Assembly (NCBI GenBank): GCA_014529385.2 | Contig: CM043953.1 | Span: 113,067,549-113,131,548, forward strand | Direction of reading: 5' to 3' | Origin: Adiantum capillus-veneris | Lineage: Eukaryota; Streptophyta; Polypodiopsida; Polypodiales; Pteridaceae | Length of the DNA stretch: 64,000 bases | Part shown: one piece after another, positions 10,197 through 21,888 of the stretch | Position numbering within the stretch: position 1 is the stretch's first letter | How the letters are laid out: every line of letters starts with the position of its first letter | The notes under the pieces: generated by a model | The model's database searches: none | Told to the model about the DNA's origin: nothing | Seen by the model: the letters and a program-made list of their open reading frames with translations, nothing else | Translations under genes and position numbers: made by a program

Positions 10197-11123
10197 CCAG
10201 CAATCAACATGTCATCCACATACAAAATAAGGATCAGCCAACTACCATCCTTAGCCTTCTTTGTATATAGACCGTGATCGAACTCACTACGTTTGTAGCC
10301 TTGAGAAAGCATAAACTGGTGGAACTTATGGTACCATGCCCTCGGTGATTGTTTTAAGCCATAAAGACTTTTTAACAACACTGGCGTACCAAATATTCTT
10401 TGCCTTTGTCAACAAACCCTTCTGGTTGCTGACAGTAAATTTCCACATCCAAATCACCATGCAAGAATGTTGTCTTGACATCCATTTGGTGCAACACCAA
10501 ATCCAATATAGCAACCAATGCAAGAAAGCATCTCAATGTAGTCATCTTGACCACTGGAGATAAGACTTCATCAAAGTCAATGCCTTGTTCTTGCGTAAAG
10601 CCCTTGGCAACAAGCCTTGCTTTGTACTTTGGCTGACTATCATGAGTGGTGATCTTATACCTGTAAACCCATTTACAAGGTAGAGCCTTTTTGCCCTGTG
10701 GTAATTTAACTAGCTTCCATGTCTGGTTTTATGCAGAGCTGTCATCTCTGACTACATGGCCAACTGCCATTTTTTTGAGTCAACCACTTGTAATGCTTCA
10801 TTGTAACAAGATGGTTCTCGGCAATCTGTGAGCATGACATAATTTAGGGATGGCACATAACAATCAGGTGGTTTGGAGAAATGCTTAGAATGTCTCACCA
10901 CAACTGATTCTGCCTCTCTAGATACTATAGGTTGACCATGATGTCTTGATGTGCTAGCACTAGGTCCATCTTCCCTGAAGACAACTCTTCTGATATCCTT
11001 TGTCTTCTCTAGCTTAGCGTGAAACTTGGATTCATTAAAATGCACATCATTGCTATGAATAAGTTTTTTGGACTCAGGATCCCAAAGCCCGGTAACCCAT
11101 CTCGCCCGATTCTCCGTAGCCAA
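10197..11123 (-). pseudogene. Copia-1 pol middle: integrase C-terminal region and RT N-terminus
   Basis: On the minus strand, 11123-10752 encodes the linker after integrase (GLWDPESKKLIHSNDVHFNE and a Ser/Arg-rich spacer, ending EALQVVDSKKWQLAM). The RT N-terminal half follows: [49 protein letters not shown] and LILYVDDMLIAG. The YVDD catalytic box is at about 10202-10213, and G1 begins just beyond it. Frameshifts separate the pieces near 10370-10400 and 10560-10750. Confidence 0.85.
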
Positions 11124-12069
11124 GAAATATACACTTCTTGCTCTTTGGTTCTAACTTATTCCTGAACTCCTTAGGAATATGGATATAAGCTTCACAATTA
11201 AAGACTCTGAGATGCTTATACAAAGGTGCCTTGCCTGTCCATAGCATCTCGGCCACTGCACTCTTATCCAGAACCCTACTAGGAGACCTGTTGATCAAAT
11301 GGACTGTTGTAGCCACTGCTTTCGCCCAAAATCCATCAGGCAACTCAACATTTGACAACATGCTTCTGACCTTATCTTGTATGGTCCTATTCATACATTC
11401 TGCAACTCCATTTTGTGAAGGATTGTATGGTGCAGTAAGTTCCCGCTTTATCCCTTTAGCTTCACAAAAGTCTTGGAAAGCCTTGGAAACGTACTCTTCA
11501 CCATTGTCTGTCCTTAAGCACTTCAGCTTTTGACCACTCTGATTCTCCACAAGCTACAAGAATTTCTTAAAGACCTTGAGCACCTCATCCTTGTGCTTCA
11601 AGAAGTAAACCCATACTTTGCGAGAATAGTCACCTATGAATGTACAAAAGTACGAAGCTCCCCCTAGTGAAAAACTAGGCATTGGTCCGCATAGATCACT
11701 GTGCACAAGAGCTAATCGTTCGTCCCTACGATTCCTCTTTGATCTGTGCAATTCTTGTGTTTGCTTACCATAAACACAATGCTCACAAAACTCAAAATCT
11801 TGAAATGAAAAGCCAAGCAAATAACCATAATGAGAAAGTATTTCCATTCCTCTTTTTGACATATGTCCCAGCCTACGATGCCACAGTGACACACTTGGCT
11901 GCTCAATCACATTAATTACATGGTTTTTAACCTCTGAAACATGTAAAGTGTACAGAGTTCCTGACTTTATGCCATGTGCTATAGTCATCGAACCTTTGGA
12001 GATCTTCCAAGCGTTGTTCCCAAAAACTGTCACATAACCCGCATCATCCAACTTCCCTGTATTGATCAA
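11074..12069 (-). pseudogene. Copia-1 GAG-pre-integrase and integrase core
   Basis: The minus strand 12069-11554 shows LWHRRLGHMSKRGMEIL, then CEHCVYGKQ (the HHCC finger) and LVHSDLCGPM with the first catalytic Asp. After a TAG at 11551-11553, 11550-11074 continues in frame with VENQSGQKLKCLRTDNGEEY (second Asp) and TAPYNPSQNGVAECMNRTIQ (catalytic Glu). The stop falls where the Copia-2 copy reads FLAMVENQSG, so it is a point change rather than a boundary. A frameshift after GESGEMGYR leads into the linker. Confidence 0.9.
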
Positions 12070-12126
12070 GCTCTTTCAGATTGCTGGAACATGTCTGACA
12101 TTCTTGAGCCATAAAGAAGAGCCATT

Positions 12127-12858
12127 CTAAAACTTCAACTGCACATCTCCCACTCCAAGTATGTCACAAACGTGCTCATTTCCAAGTCTGACATAATCTT
12201 TAGTAGCAACATATGATGTAAACCACTCTTTGTGCAGAGAAACATGTAAAGATGACCCTGAGTCGATAATCCAATCACTCATAGAATGTCCATCCTCTGC
12301 AGTCAAGAAAACAGAATCAAGATTGCTTGTGAGGAAGATATCACCAGCTGCTATACCAGAATCACTGTCTGAACGAGATCCTGTGACATTCACCTCTTCA
12401 ATCTTCACTGAACTCTTCTTTTCATCTTGCTCAGAACTCTTTGTTTTGCCTTTTTCTTGTTTCCACTTCGTACAATCTCTCTTCATGTGACCCTTCTTGC
12501 CACAATGGTAGCATTCTATGTCATCCTTTGACTTCGAGTCACGAGACTTACTTCGGTTTTGTGCCTTCTTACCCTTCTTCTCTTTGGACTGTTGTCTCCC
12601 TCGAACGACCAAAGCATTATTTCCTTTGCCTTTGTCAATGTTCTTCCTGTTCACTTCCTCTGTGAGAAAGCTGCCTTCTACATTGGCACTTGTAAGACCT
12701 TCTAGCGCGACAGAATTACTTAGCGCTGTACGAAAAGTATCCCAACTGTTTGGCAAAGTGATTAAGAGAAACATAGCCTTCACTGAATCTGGAAATACTA
12801 TCTCCTGTGCTGTTAACTGGCTGAAAATTGTGTGAAATTCCTGTATATGATTTGACAT
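12127..12858 (-). pseudogene. Copia-1 gag C-terminal half and protease
   Basis: On the minus strand the ORF starts in the gag UBN2-type region (SNHIQEFHTIFSQLTAQEIV, LLITLPNSWDTFRTAL). It continues through a Lys-rich stretch, a zinc knuckle CYHCGKKGHMKRDC (about 12473-12514) and the protease site WIIDSGSSLHVS. The N-terminal half of gag lies at 27895-28256, beyond G2. The joint is MKEGTAM at 27899 and the SNHIQEF start here. The protease keeps its Asp-Ser-Gly triad. Confidence 0.88.
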
Positions 12859-12859
12859 G
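12855..12859. repeat. G2 target site duplication, left copy (acatg)
   Basis: acatg precedes the G2 5' LTR and is repeated exactly at 27895-27899 after the 3' LTR. A 5-bp duplication is standard for gypsy integrase. Confidence 0.95.
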
Positions 12860-13441
12860 TGTTAACCCTCGTGGCTCACGGACACCCTATTGCCTACGAC
12901 AGACACTGTAACCGTATTATTTATTTAAGTAGAGTCAGGCACCGGGCTTGTCGGTCCAATAGGGAAAGGTAGAGTGATCGCCGATGAGAGGCGCACTCTA
13001 ACACGAACATGCTAGGGTTAGTTGGCTAAGCATGGGCGCCCAAGTGTGAATGGGGTGAGCTCACATAAAAGCCAATTAAACCTAAAATTGAGTCATTCTC
13101 TCATTGTGCAATAGAAGCTGCTCTTGCTCCATCTCCACCTTCTCCTTCACCATCTCCTTGTGTGTGTGCGTGTGAGAGAGAGAGAGAGAGTGTGAGAGTG
13201 TGTGTGCGATCGAGCGTTGCGGCGGCACGACGGCGGCGAGGCGGTTGAGCGCGGCGTAGCGGCGTCTCCCTCTTCTTCGCGGCGAGGAATCCTCTACGGC
13301 AGGAGCATAAGGCCGTGAGTGACACACCATTGCCCTCTTTGAGCTTGCTAGTTAAACTAGTTGTGTGCTTGGAGCCGTCTGCGGCTCGCACACGGTGTAT
13401 CGGCAAGTCCCTTGCTTCGACAGTGCGGCAAGGAGCGCACA
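12860..13441 (+). repeat. G2 5' LTR
   Basis: It starts tgttaaccctcgtgg and ends ggagcgcaca, and matches 27301-27894. It includes a TG/AG microsatellite at 13161-13208 and a GC-rich, CGG-repeat-like segment at 13210-13300. A weak TATA-like stretch (tattatttatttaag) lies at about 12917. Confidence 0.95.
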
Positions 13442-13445
13442 TTTT

Positions 13446-13463
13446 TGGCGCCGCTGCCGGGGA
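13446..13463 (+). other. G2 primer-binding site, tRNA-Asp type
   Basis: TGGCGCCGCTGCCGGGGA lies 4 bp after the 5' LTR. It matches the complement of the plant tRNA-Asp(GTC) 3' end (TGGCGCCGTTGCCGGGG) with one mismatch. This primer is typical of Athila-type gypsy elements. Confidence 0.85.
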
Positions 13464-14438
13464 ATAGCCCTGCACTAAGCCCAAGAGGCACTTTGTGCTT
13501 CTTGTATGAGTGGTTTGCAGTAGGAAAGAAGAGGGAGAGGAAGGCGTATTTTTTCTGCAAGTTGTTAATTCTGTTTTTCTGTTGCGCACAGTTTGCATTT
13601 TCTGTGTTTTCTGCTGCGTACATTCAGTAATTAGTTAGACAGTTAGCAAAATTCTGTTTTTCTGTTTACACACAGTTAACATTTCTTGCTTTTTTTTGCA
13701 TTTTCTGTGTTTTCACTGCACAGTTCTGTCAAGTTTCAATTTCTGCATTTTCTGTGTTTTTTGTGTTTTCTGGTTTGTGCACAGTTAGGCGCACAGTTAG
13801 TTAAATAAGTAGGTTAATAATTAGGTGAACCACTGATTAGCAAGTCAGTAGGTAGGTGGGGCAGTAAATAGTTAGGTGAGGTCAACGCGCACCAAAACGC
13901 GTACCAAACAATATCTCAAAAAAAAAAATCTTGAAAAAAAAAAAATCTGGGAAAAAAAACCGAAAAATAAAAGTGCGCGTGAGTGTACGGGTTGGTTTGT
14001 ATAAAAGTTAGATCGGGATCGGGATCATTTGCCCAAGCCCAGGCCCAGGCCCAGGCCCAGGCCTCAGTCCTCTGATATATACTAAACTCACTCTTATATA
14101 TATACCCTACTCCCTCAAGAGAGAATGAGAGCATGTGGGACAAGTCCTCCACTCTCCTCCCTTCTCTTCCCACTTGCACCCTTAGACTTTCTAGTTTGGG
14201 CCTAGTTCCCTACTGGAAATTGACAGTTTTAGGGATTCCGAGGGCATAGAGTGACCAAACGGAGGGCTGTAAAGCACGGCACGACCCTCTGACCGATACG
14301 CTCGTTTCAAGCTATCACACGGCCCATTCCACGACACGCTCTAAAAAATCTAGCAAAAAAACAAACAAAAAACACGCTAAAAACTAGTCACAAGGCCTCC
14401 TAGAGCAGCTTTTTGACACCTTAGGGTATCAAAAGCAC
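13464..14438 (+). other. G2 leader between PBS and gag
   Basis: No convincing ORF is present. The leader has T-rich repeats of ttttctgtgttttctg (about 13560-13790), an A-rich stretch at 13916-13965, and a (ggccca)n hexamer run at 14036-14062. The gag ATG at 14439 follows immediately after. Confidence 0.6.
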
Positions 14439-17400
14439 ATGCACTTACGCTCTGGGCGGGTGCTAGAACACGAGCATATTGAGGGTGCCTCTGTTCATAC
14501 GGACACCCATTACCCATCCACGATAGGCTCTAGACCCTCAGCGGGGACACAAGGTAGCACCACCCAAGACCCTAAAATAGCCGCTAGTGATTCCTCCTCC
14601 GAATCAGAAATCATGGAAGCATACCCTACCCAAAACACTGAGAGAGAAGGCCATGCACCTCCCGAAGCTCCACAGCCTAGTACTAGTATGTTTAGCCGTT
14701 TCATGGAAACATTAGGTAGAGCTACTCGCTCGGAACCTGATGCAAATGAAGCACACGAAGGGGGTGGGGAAGTGGACTCTCCTTTCACATCGCACGTGGA
14801 CCCCACACCCCCAAAGAGTGTCCATGTGGATATCCTGCCAACTTCTTACCAAGAAGGCCCTGTTGAGCTGCCTCCTTCAGAAGTTCCCTCTAGGGTACCG
14901 TTGGTGACTAGTAAAACCACGGGGAGCAACATTGCTTCTACCTCACAAGAAACCGTTAACACGTCGACTCTAGAAGGATTGTTCATTAATGATCATTGGA
15001 CATACGACCTCCACACTGAGGTGTTGACGGATCTACACTCTGGCCACGCCTACCATGTAGGATGGATAGAGATTGTACAATCCACCTCTAGTGCCACGAG
15101 CATCGAAGATCAACAGAAAATGATCTGTAATGTTATCCATGGCATTATTCAATCAGAAAGGCAAAACCGAGGGGTAAATATACTCTCAACTGGCCCCATG
15201 AGATTTCTGGATACGAGCAAGGCTCAACAGCCTACTCTATCACAAATGGAGACTCCTCTAATGAGCCCCATGGACCCATCTTACGTCATTTCACCTGGGG
15301 TCTCTATGCAATCTGAGCCTCCGAGCGACAACTTTAGCTTCCCTAACTTGGCTCAACCCTCTATTAAGGAAAACACAGTGCTCACTCCAGGGATAAGCCT
15401 GATAGAGAATGTACCGATGACATCTACGGTTAGCGCAGTGCCACTACCTAGTGTCGTAGTACCTAATATGGGGCCTCGACCGTATGTGCCTCTAGCCCCT
15501 TATGCACACATGGCCCCCACACCTCCAATTGTACCACTTGTTTATGCTCCTCGAGTGCCGCTCCCTAGCCCTTATCCGAGTGGACCTATGCCCGGTTATG
15601 TTCCATATCCTGCATCATCCACACATATGCCAAGACCGGTACCCATCCCTCTCCCACATATGATTCCAAGAGTACCTCCACCGGCCCTGCCTCCTCACAT
15701 AGGTGACTTGGCAGCGTTTGCTCAAACCATAGGTCGATCTATCGCCGAAAATATGCGTCACGCATCTGATAGAGAGCCTAGAAGTAAGGCAGTACAAATT
15801 GCCAAACTCACGCAAAAATTCAATGGGGACGAAGATGCTAGAAAACACATTGAAGTGTTTGAACAAGTATGTGATTCCTTAGGGGAACGCAACGAACTAC
15901 ATAAGTGCAATGCCTTAAGCTTGACATTAAGTGGGAAGGCTGGAGATTGGTATAGAACTCTAAGGGTGGACGAGAAAACAATCTACCCTACCCTTCGAAG
16001 GTTGTTTCTAAAAGAGTACATACGAGAAGGTGTGCTTTGGGGTGTAGCATCTCAGCTACAGAAGGCCAAACGTAAGGAAGGAGAGTCAGTAAGGGACTTC
16101 ATTAGTCGTCTAAAGCACTTAAACTCTCGCTGCCCTATAAATGAGCGCTTCAACAATAACCAACTGCTTGATCGATTCATTCGAGGGTTGAGGAATGAAG
16201 GAATCTATAATGGACTAGTGATTAGAGGTATCACAACCTGGGGAGATGTCACTGCCAATGCAATCCAACTAGAGGACAACTTGATGATAGCAGGCATGAG
16301 GGTGTCTACTGACATGAGATCCACTAGCTCACAAGCCATTGAGTATGAACCCATGACTGCAAAGCCCATTTCCAATGAGCCAAAGGTATTTGAGACATTC
16401 TTGACAGACCTCACCAAGGCAATCCAAGAGTCTCTTAAGGATAGTCGACCCCCTCAAAATAGTCACATGTATCCAAGAAGGGAGCAACAATGGTGTTCCA
16501 TTTGCTTAGGTCCACATAGCACTAGTGAGTGCCCTACGTTTAGAGTAAAATTTAATGGAACTTGCAACGCATGTGGTAGGTATGGTCACCAAGCTAAGGA
16601 TTGTTTAATGATCAAACGTATGATGGCAAATAGACCACCTGTAGCCTGGACAGATGCACCTCGAGCTCCTGTATTGATACCTGCTCCACCTGTTGAGCAA
16701 CTACCGCAACACATGGTCCCTAGATCTCAAAATGTTGTACAAGCTACACCGTTACCACCTCCTGTGCTAGGACCGCAGCCCCCGCATCCAAGGGTCGCCC
16801 CTATGAACCAAGTGGGTTGCGAGCCATCTAATGCTTATGCAGATGGTTGTGAGGAGGAAATAGACACTAGTATTGCCTACGGACTTGATACATTGGAAGA
16901 GTGTCCTATATACTACATGGAAGATTGTTGGGGGCAAGTCAAGCCGGTTTATCAAGCTGCTGCTCTCGCATCTAGAGGTCAAAATATCAACACCCAGGCT
17001 AGGAGGCCACCTCTTCAATGCTACGAGTGTGGTGGACCACATCGGGCAGCGGAGTGCCCTATTAGGCTGCAAAAGAATGCTGCACAGATGCAAATGAATC
17101 AAGGGAGCACGTCTGCAATGCCAATACTCACATGTAATCGTTGTGGCATAGATCATTTGATTGCCCAATGCCCCTATAACCCAAATGCGCCTAAAATCAT
17201 ACCCCTAAATTTGGTCGAAATTGCTAGTGTGACATCGCCAATACCACCCGTCGCACCCGCTTATGCGATTACACGGTCCATGCTTCAAGGACCAGGCCAT
17301 ATCCTCGAAGAGAGAGATACCGCGTCAGTTATCCAAGCAAAGAAAAAGAAGACACGAAGGAAGAGGTCGCAGAATACGGGAAATTCAAAGCCAAGTTCCA

Positions 17401-19487
17401 AAACAAACATAGGAACAGGAGATGACCCCGTGTATATGAATGACCTCGAGGATGATTCAGATTCAATCGAGACAATGGAGACTAGAACCAATGCCACAAA
17501 GGGAAAGACCGACAAAGAAAACCGTAACATGGAACCAAATGAAAACCGAATAAGAGAAAACCATAAAGAGCCTCTGAAAACACCACAAGTGTTTCCAAAT
17601 CCAATCCAAGACCCCCAAGATAAACCGCAGGGGCAAAAAGGGAAGAATCGTAAAAAGAAGGTTGGGACGTACCCAAACCCAGTAGACGAGATTGAGCAAG
17701 TGAAACATCTAAGAGGTTTAGTGGAGGAGACTCAAAGGAAACTAGAACCAGAACCCATGCATGTCAAAATTCATGACACAGTGTTTCCCACGCAAGTTCA
17801 TCCACCCCACATGAACCATAGACCGTTAGCCATAACTAGCATCATCCAAGAAGGGAGTGAGGACGGGGCATCAGGAAGTGAGCATACACCTTTCTTGTTG
17901 GAAAGGATGTTTAACGAAGGAATACCTGATCCCATTGAGGAATATGAGATTCCATCCTCACCAGTTCCTAGTCAAGGACCTACACCCTGCAAAATGCCAA
18001 TGAATGTTGCCAAACTAGTGGACTTCATGTCTTCTGAGGTCCGAACCACGATCATAGCAAAGCTGTATGGAGATCCTGAGTTATTCCTTGCACTTCGAGC
18101 ATTCCTTAACGGAGAGCTACGAACGGGATTACCGCAGTTTGCACAACCAAATAGGCCTGACTCAATTATGATTGATGAGGAAAATCATGTGCAATCACTT
18201 GACTTAGATGGACACGAGTCTGTGATCGAGGTACCCATTAACGAATTAGGGCAGTATTTTGAAGGCGACGAGTCTAATGTGACCCTACCCATCACTACCA
18301 AGGGATTAACTATAAAGGGAATTCTTGATGGTGGTGCGGGAGTTAGCATCGTGACAAAAGATTGTTGGGAATCCATGGGAAAACCCCGCCTCAGTGTTAC
18401 CAACATTGTGGTAAAGATGGCAAATGGTACCATAGCCAAACCTATGGGGATGCTCAAGGATCTTAAGATCAAAGTTCTAGGACACAAGGTACGACATACG
18501 TTCATTGTAATGGATTTCTCTAAACACCTTATGTCATATGAAATGATTTTAGGATGACCATTCATGAGGGAAGCACAAATGGTTCATGATTGGTCTAAAA
18601 ATCATGTCTATTTGCAATTCCAAGACTCTGTCCTTAGAGTGGATTTGGTGACTGGTAAGGTACACCCCTTAGGGAGTAAAACCATTATTGATCATCGCTC
18701 TGACACCACAGTTCACTCGGCCCCACTACAATATTGTCACACTTGTAAGAAGGATACAGACATTGGCCAAGATTCTCCTTATATGGATGTGTTACCGGGT
18801 ATGACGGAATCAGACAACGTAGACTGGGTACACCTAGCTGCAACCATAGATACCTGGGGAAATAGAGGAACCACTTGGGTCACACCAGAGGGGGAAGAGG
18901 TACCACAAATTGCACCTCTGAACATGATAAGTGCCATACATGCATCTTCTAAGGGCAAGGCAATTGTGGACCAATCTGACAGTGACACCGATAGCTCAAT
19001 AGAAGACTTTGACCAACACGACTTGGACACTGACTCCCAGAGTGAAACGGATTCTGAATCTCATGAATTAGAGAGTGGAGCAAGTTCAGAGTCAAAACAT
19101 TCGGAAGGACCGAGCACATCAACCGATGATAGCTCCCCCGAGAGTGAAGAGGACACCAACGACGACTCCTTTAGTGAGCCAGATCTAAATGCAAATCAAA
19201 AGCAGGTCTCAAATAAGAAAAAGAAAAACCTTAAGAGGCGTCGATATCGAGCCAATGTACGTGCTAGGATAAAAAAGAAGAGATCCTCAGCAAAATGGCT
19301 CAGTTATATAGGGGCATGTGATGCTCATCGAAAATTGGTAGACAATTGGGGTGAATATCTCCAAAATGTTATGTGGTGTAGACCACAACCCCATGACATA
19401 GCCCAATTAGAGATCATAGACAAGCCAAGGTTGAGCCGCACTGCAAGGAGGCGTCAAAACCAAGAGTTAGCTCGACAACACATGTAA
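14439..19487 (+). pseudogene. G2 giant gag-protease ORF with four zinc knuckles, broken by one stop
   Basis: The ORF starts MHLRSGRVL, a common start of plant gypsy gag. After an acidic/Ser-rich region and a Pro-rich region (residues about 340-440) comes the capsid domain (about 450-610, with AGDWYRTLR and RDFISRLKHLNSRCP). Four zinc knuckles follow: C686 CSICLGPHSTSEC, C709 CNACGRYGHQAKDC, C861 CYECGGPHRAAEC and C899 CNRCGIDHLIAQC. Three have the shorter CX2CX3HX4C spacing. The protease-like domain has LDGGAGVSIV (D1297), with DGG in place of DTG/DSG. A TGA at 18555-18557 interrupts MILG-PFM, where ILGRPF is expected (CGA to TGA). The frame continues to 19487 with an acidic Ser/Asp stretch and a basic patch KKKKNLKRRRYRA. 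Confidence 0.88.
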
Positions 19488-21090
19488 CATTTAATGGCCT
19501 AAAATCTTATGTGTAGCGGAATTTAGCATGAACATAGTGGGCATTTCATTAGAATAGATTCCTAATGAGAATTACAAGAGTGCTTGGGTGGAGAGAGAGC
19601 AACAAAAAGCATAACACCTAGTTAGATAGCATCGACAATACTTTCAAAAGAGAGAGCAATTAAGCTATTGACAACAGTTGAGGACCGGATTTGCATGGAG
19701 CCGGTCCCCCCTCCAAAAGGCTTTGTATTATGGTTTCTCCCATCAAGAGAGACATTGTACAATACAATTCTTTGTGTTCCTTCAAGACTAGCTAGTGCAA
19801 TGAAGATGGAAGCTTCATACACCAAGCAAAACACTTAATCAAACACAACTTGAATTATCCCCGTTCTCAGACCCAAGACCTCACACACCTTCGAAGATGG
19901 TGAGAGCTAGCAGGGTATGAGAGTAGATTGAGAGGAAAAAGAAGTATCTTACGAGAAAGAAGTACATCTCCTCACATAATCACTCATATTAGCATAGCTT
20001 AGCTTAGTAATTAGCTTGGTAGAGAAGATGAGCATGCATTGAAGCTTGGCTCTTGGTTGGATTTGCATCCACATGCCAAGAGAGTGTTGATGTAGGCTTC
20101 TATCTCACAAGCTTGGAGTAGGTGATGAGCTCTCCATTAAAGCTTGGGAGGAGATAGAGTATTTTCCCTTCACACATGGTCAAGTGTGAGAGTGTGTGTG
20201 TCAATGCCAAGCAAAAATCAGCCCCCCCCCTCTCTTGGGCGAGCCCTAGCTGCTAATCAGGTCTGGCTTTTGCCTCATTGGACCTCCCCAGGTCAAGCCA
20301 ATAGGAATTAAGCAGCATAAGTGATAGCCTTCTGACATGTGTCCCCCTTTCCCCTTTTGTGAGAGCTTTAGGTAATTAAATAATTAAACTAAACTCTCAT
20401 TGGACCCCTTTGCCTCCTGGCCAATAGGAATCAGGCAAGCCATGGGGCTCCTGAATGCTCATTGGACCCTTTGGGAGACTGCCCAATAGTCTTCTAGGAG
20501 ACTTATTTCTCATTGGTTTCTTTTATTAAATGTTTTTAAATTAATTAAACTAGATTTACTCTAGCTTAATTCTCATTGGTCCACTTCAAGGGTCTTCCAA
20601 TAGGAATTGGGCACACCTTGTGGGCATCTGGCCTTGGGAGCTGACATGTGTCCCTCATTCCCTTTGTGTAAAGGGAGCCTGTGTGTGTGTGTGTGGCTTT
20701 CTCTCTCATCCCCTAGCTTTGGGGCTCGCCCCCTCCCATGTAGGGATGTAGAAAGACTTTTTGGGCACACACTAAGCATCCAATTTTCCCTAGGGTTGAC
20801 CTTTGGACACAACCTTTGAATTTTGGAACCTTAGCATTTTGGAAGTCTTAATGGGCTGAACCTTAGGGTCTTTTTGGCCCATTGTTTTACATGGCTCTTT
20901 TGCAGATGGCCCCCCCTTTGGATCCCTATTTTCCCTCCTTTGGATCCCTACTGTGGCCGGTCTGCTAACTTAACCAATATTCTAGCTTTTTCTCCCTTGG
21001 CACTTCCCCACATTAAATGATCAGTTTAATATGAGAAAATCATTTAGGAGAATTAGATATTGATTATTATGACAACACAAGAAAGCAGAA
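19488..21090. other. G2 spacer between gag-protease and pol
   Basis: About 1.6 kb without a supported ORF. It includes poly-C at 20222-20230, a repeated block with ATTGGACC...CCAATAGGAAT pairs (20272-20640) and a short TG repeat at 20680-20694. A nested solo LTR is possible, but I could not define its ends. The pol ORF opens at 21091. Confidence 0.6.
20272..20690. repeat. Degenerate repeats with inverted ATTGG/CCAAT pairs
   Basis: CTCATTGGACC followed 20-30 bp later by CCAATAGG recurs at about 20272, 20395, 20457 and 20571. The first and last units also share GACATGTGTCCC downstream (20335 and 20643), giving a larger period near 305 bp. Each unit can form a hairpin through ATTGG/CCAAT. Confidence 0.6.
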
Positions 21091-21888
21091 ATGGAAGCAC
21101 AAACCAAAGCACAACCAAAATCCACAGACTTGCATCCTGCACCAGAACATTTCAAATCTTACACCACAGGGGAAGCAAAGGTTGTGTACACAAAAGCCCA
21201 AAGAATACCTATCGATGGGAATAATGGAATCTATGATGGTCCGGCAATAGTTAAAGAAATAGAATTAGCTGACCCCGGTGAAGAATCAAAACCTGTTTTT
21301 ATTGCCCAAGACCTCACAGAAGTTGAAGAGGCGGTCCTCAAAGAGCTTCTCAAGGAATTCAAGGACGTATTCGCTTGGACATACCATGATATGAAAGGTG
21401 TTCCACCTTCTGTGGTCCAACATACAATCCCTATGATTAGCACTGCGAAGCCCGTACAACAAAGACCCTACCCGATGAATCCTAAGTACGCAAAGATCAT
21501 TCAAGAAGAACTAGAAAAGCTTATCAAATGTGGGTTCATATATCCTATTGAACACTCTGAATGGGTGTCTCCGATAGTTATCGTGCCAAAAAAGAATGGG
21601 AAACTCAGGGTGTGCGTGGACCTCAAAAAAGTTAATGCAGCTACTAGAAGAGACCATTACCCCCTACCATATTCCGAACATGTACTCGAAAGAGTTGTAG
21701 GCAAGGAAGCTTATAGCTTTCTAGATGGGTACTCAGGCTACAACCAAATCACGATAGCGCTAGAGGACCAAGCTAAAACTGCCTTCATCACAGAATTTGG
21801 CGTGTTTGCATTTCGTGTGATGGCTTTTGGTTTAATAAATGCCCCTGCTACATTCCAACGATTAATAAACATTGAGAGATTTTTGTGA
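21091..21888 (+). pseudogene. G2 pol, N-terminal part: reverse transcriptase fingers and palm
   Basis: The 265-codon ORF begins after the spacer, with no protease in front. RT motifs are HTIPMISTAKPVQQRPYPMN, GFIYPIEHSEWVSPIVIVPK, LRVCVDLKKVNAATRRDHYP (first catalytic Asp), DGYSGYNQI and AFGLINAPATFQRL. The frame is lost at about 21870. The next ORF picks up immediately with FCEAFLDDLCVYS, so a small indel breaks the RT just before its catalytic DD box. Confidence 0.9.

Noticed and set aside
13082-13623. Overlapping minus-strand ORFs in the G2 5' LTR (and the equivalent at 27523-27783)
   Set aside because: They are present in both LTRs only because the LTRs are repeats, include microsatellite-coded HTHTH and SLSLS runs, and have no coding features.
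13916-14179. ORF with an AWAWAW run in the G2 leader
   Set aside because: It is produced by the ggccca hexamer repeat on the opposite strand, with no support as a gene.
19511-20900. Possible solo LTR in the G2 spacer
   Set aside because: No matching pair of TG/CA ends with a target duplication could be found by eye.
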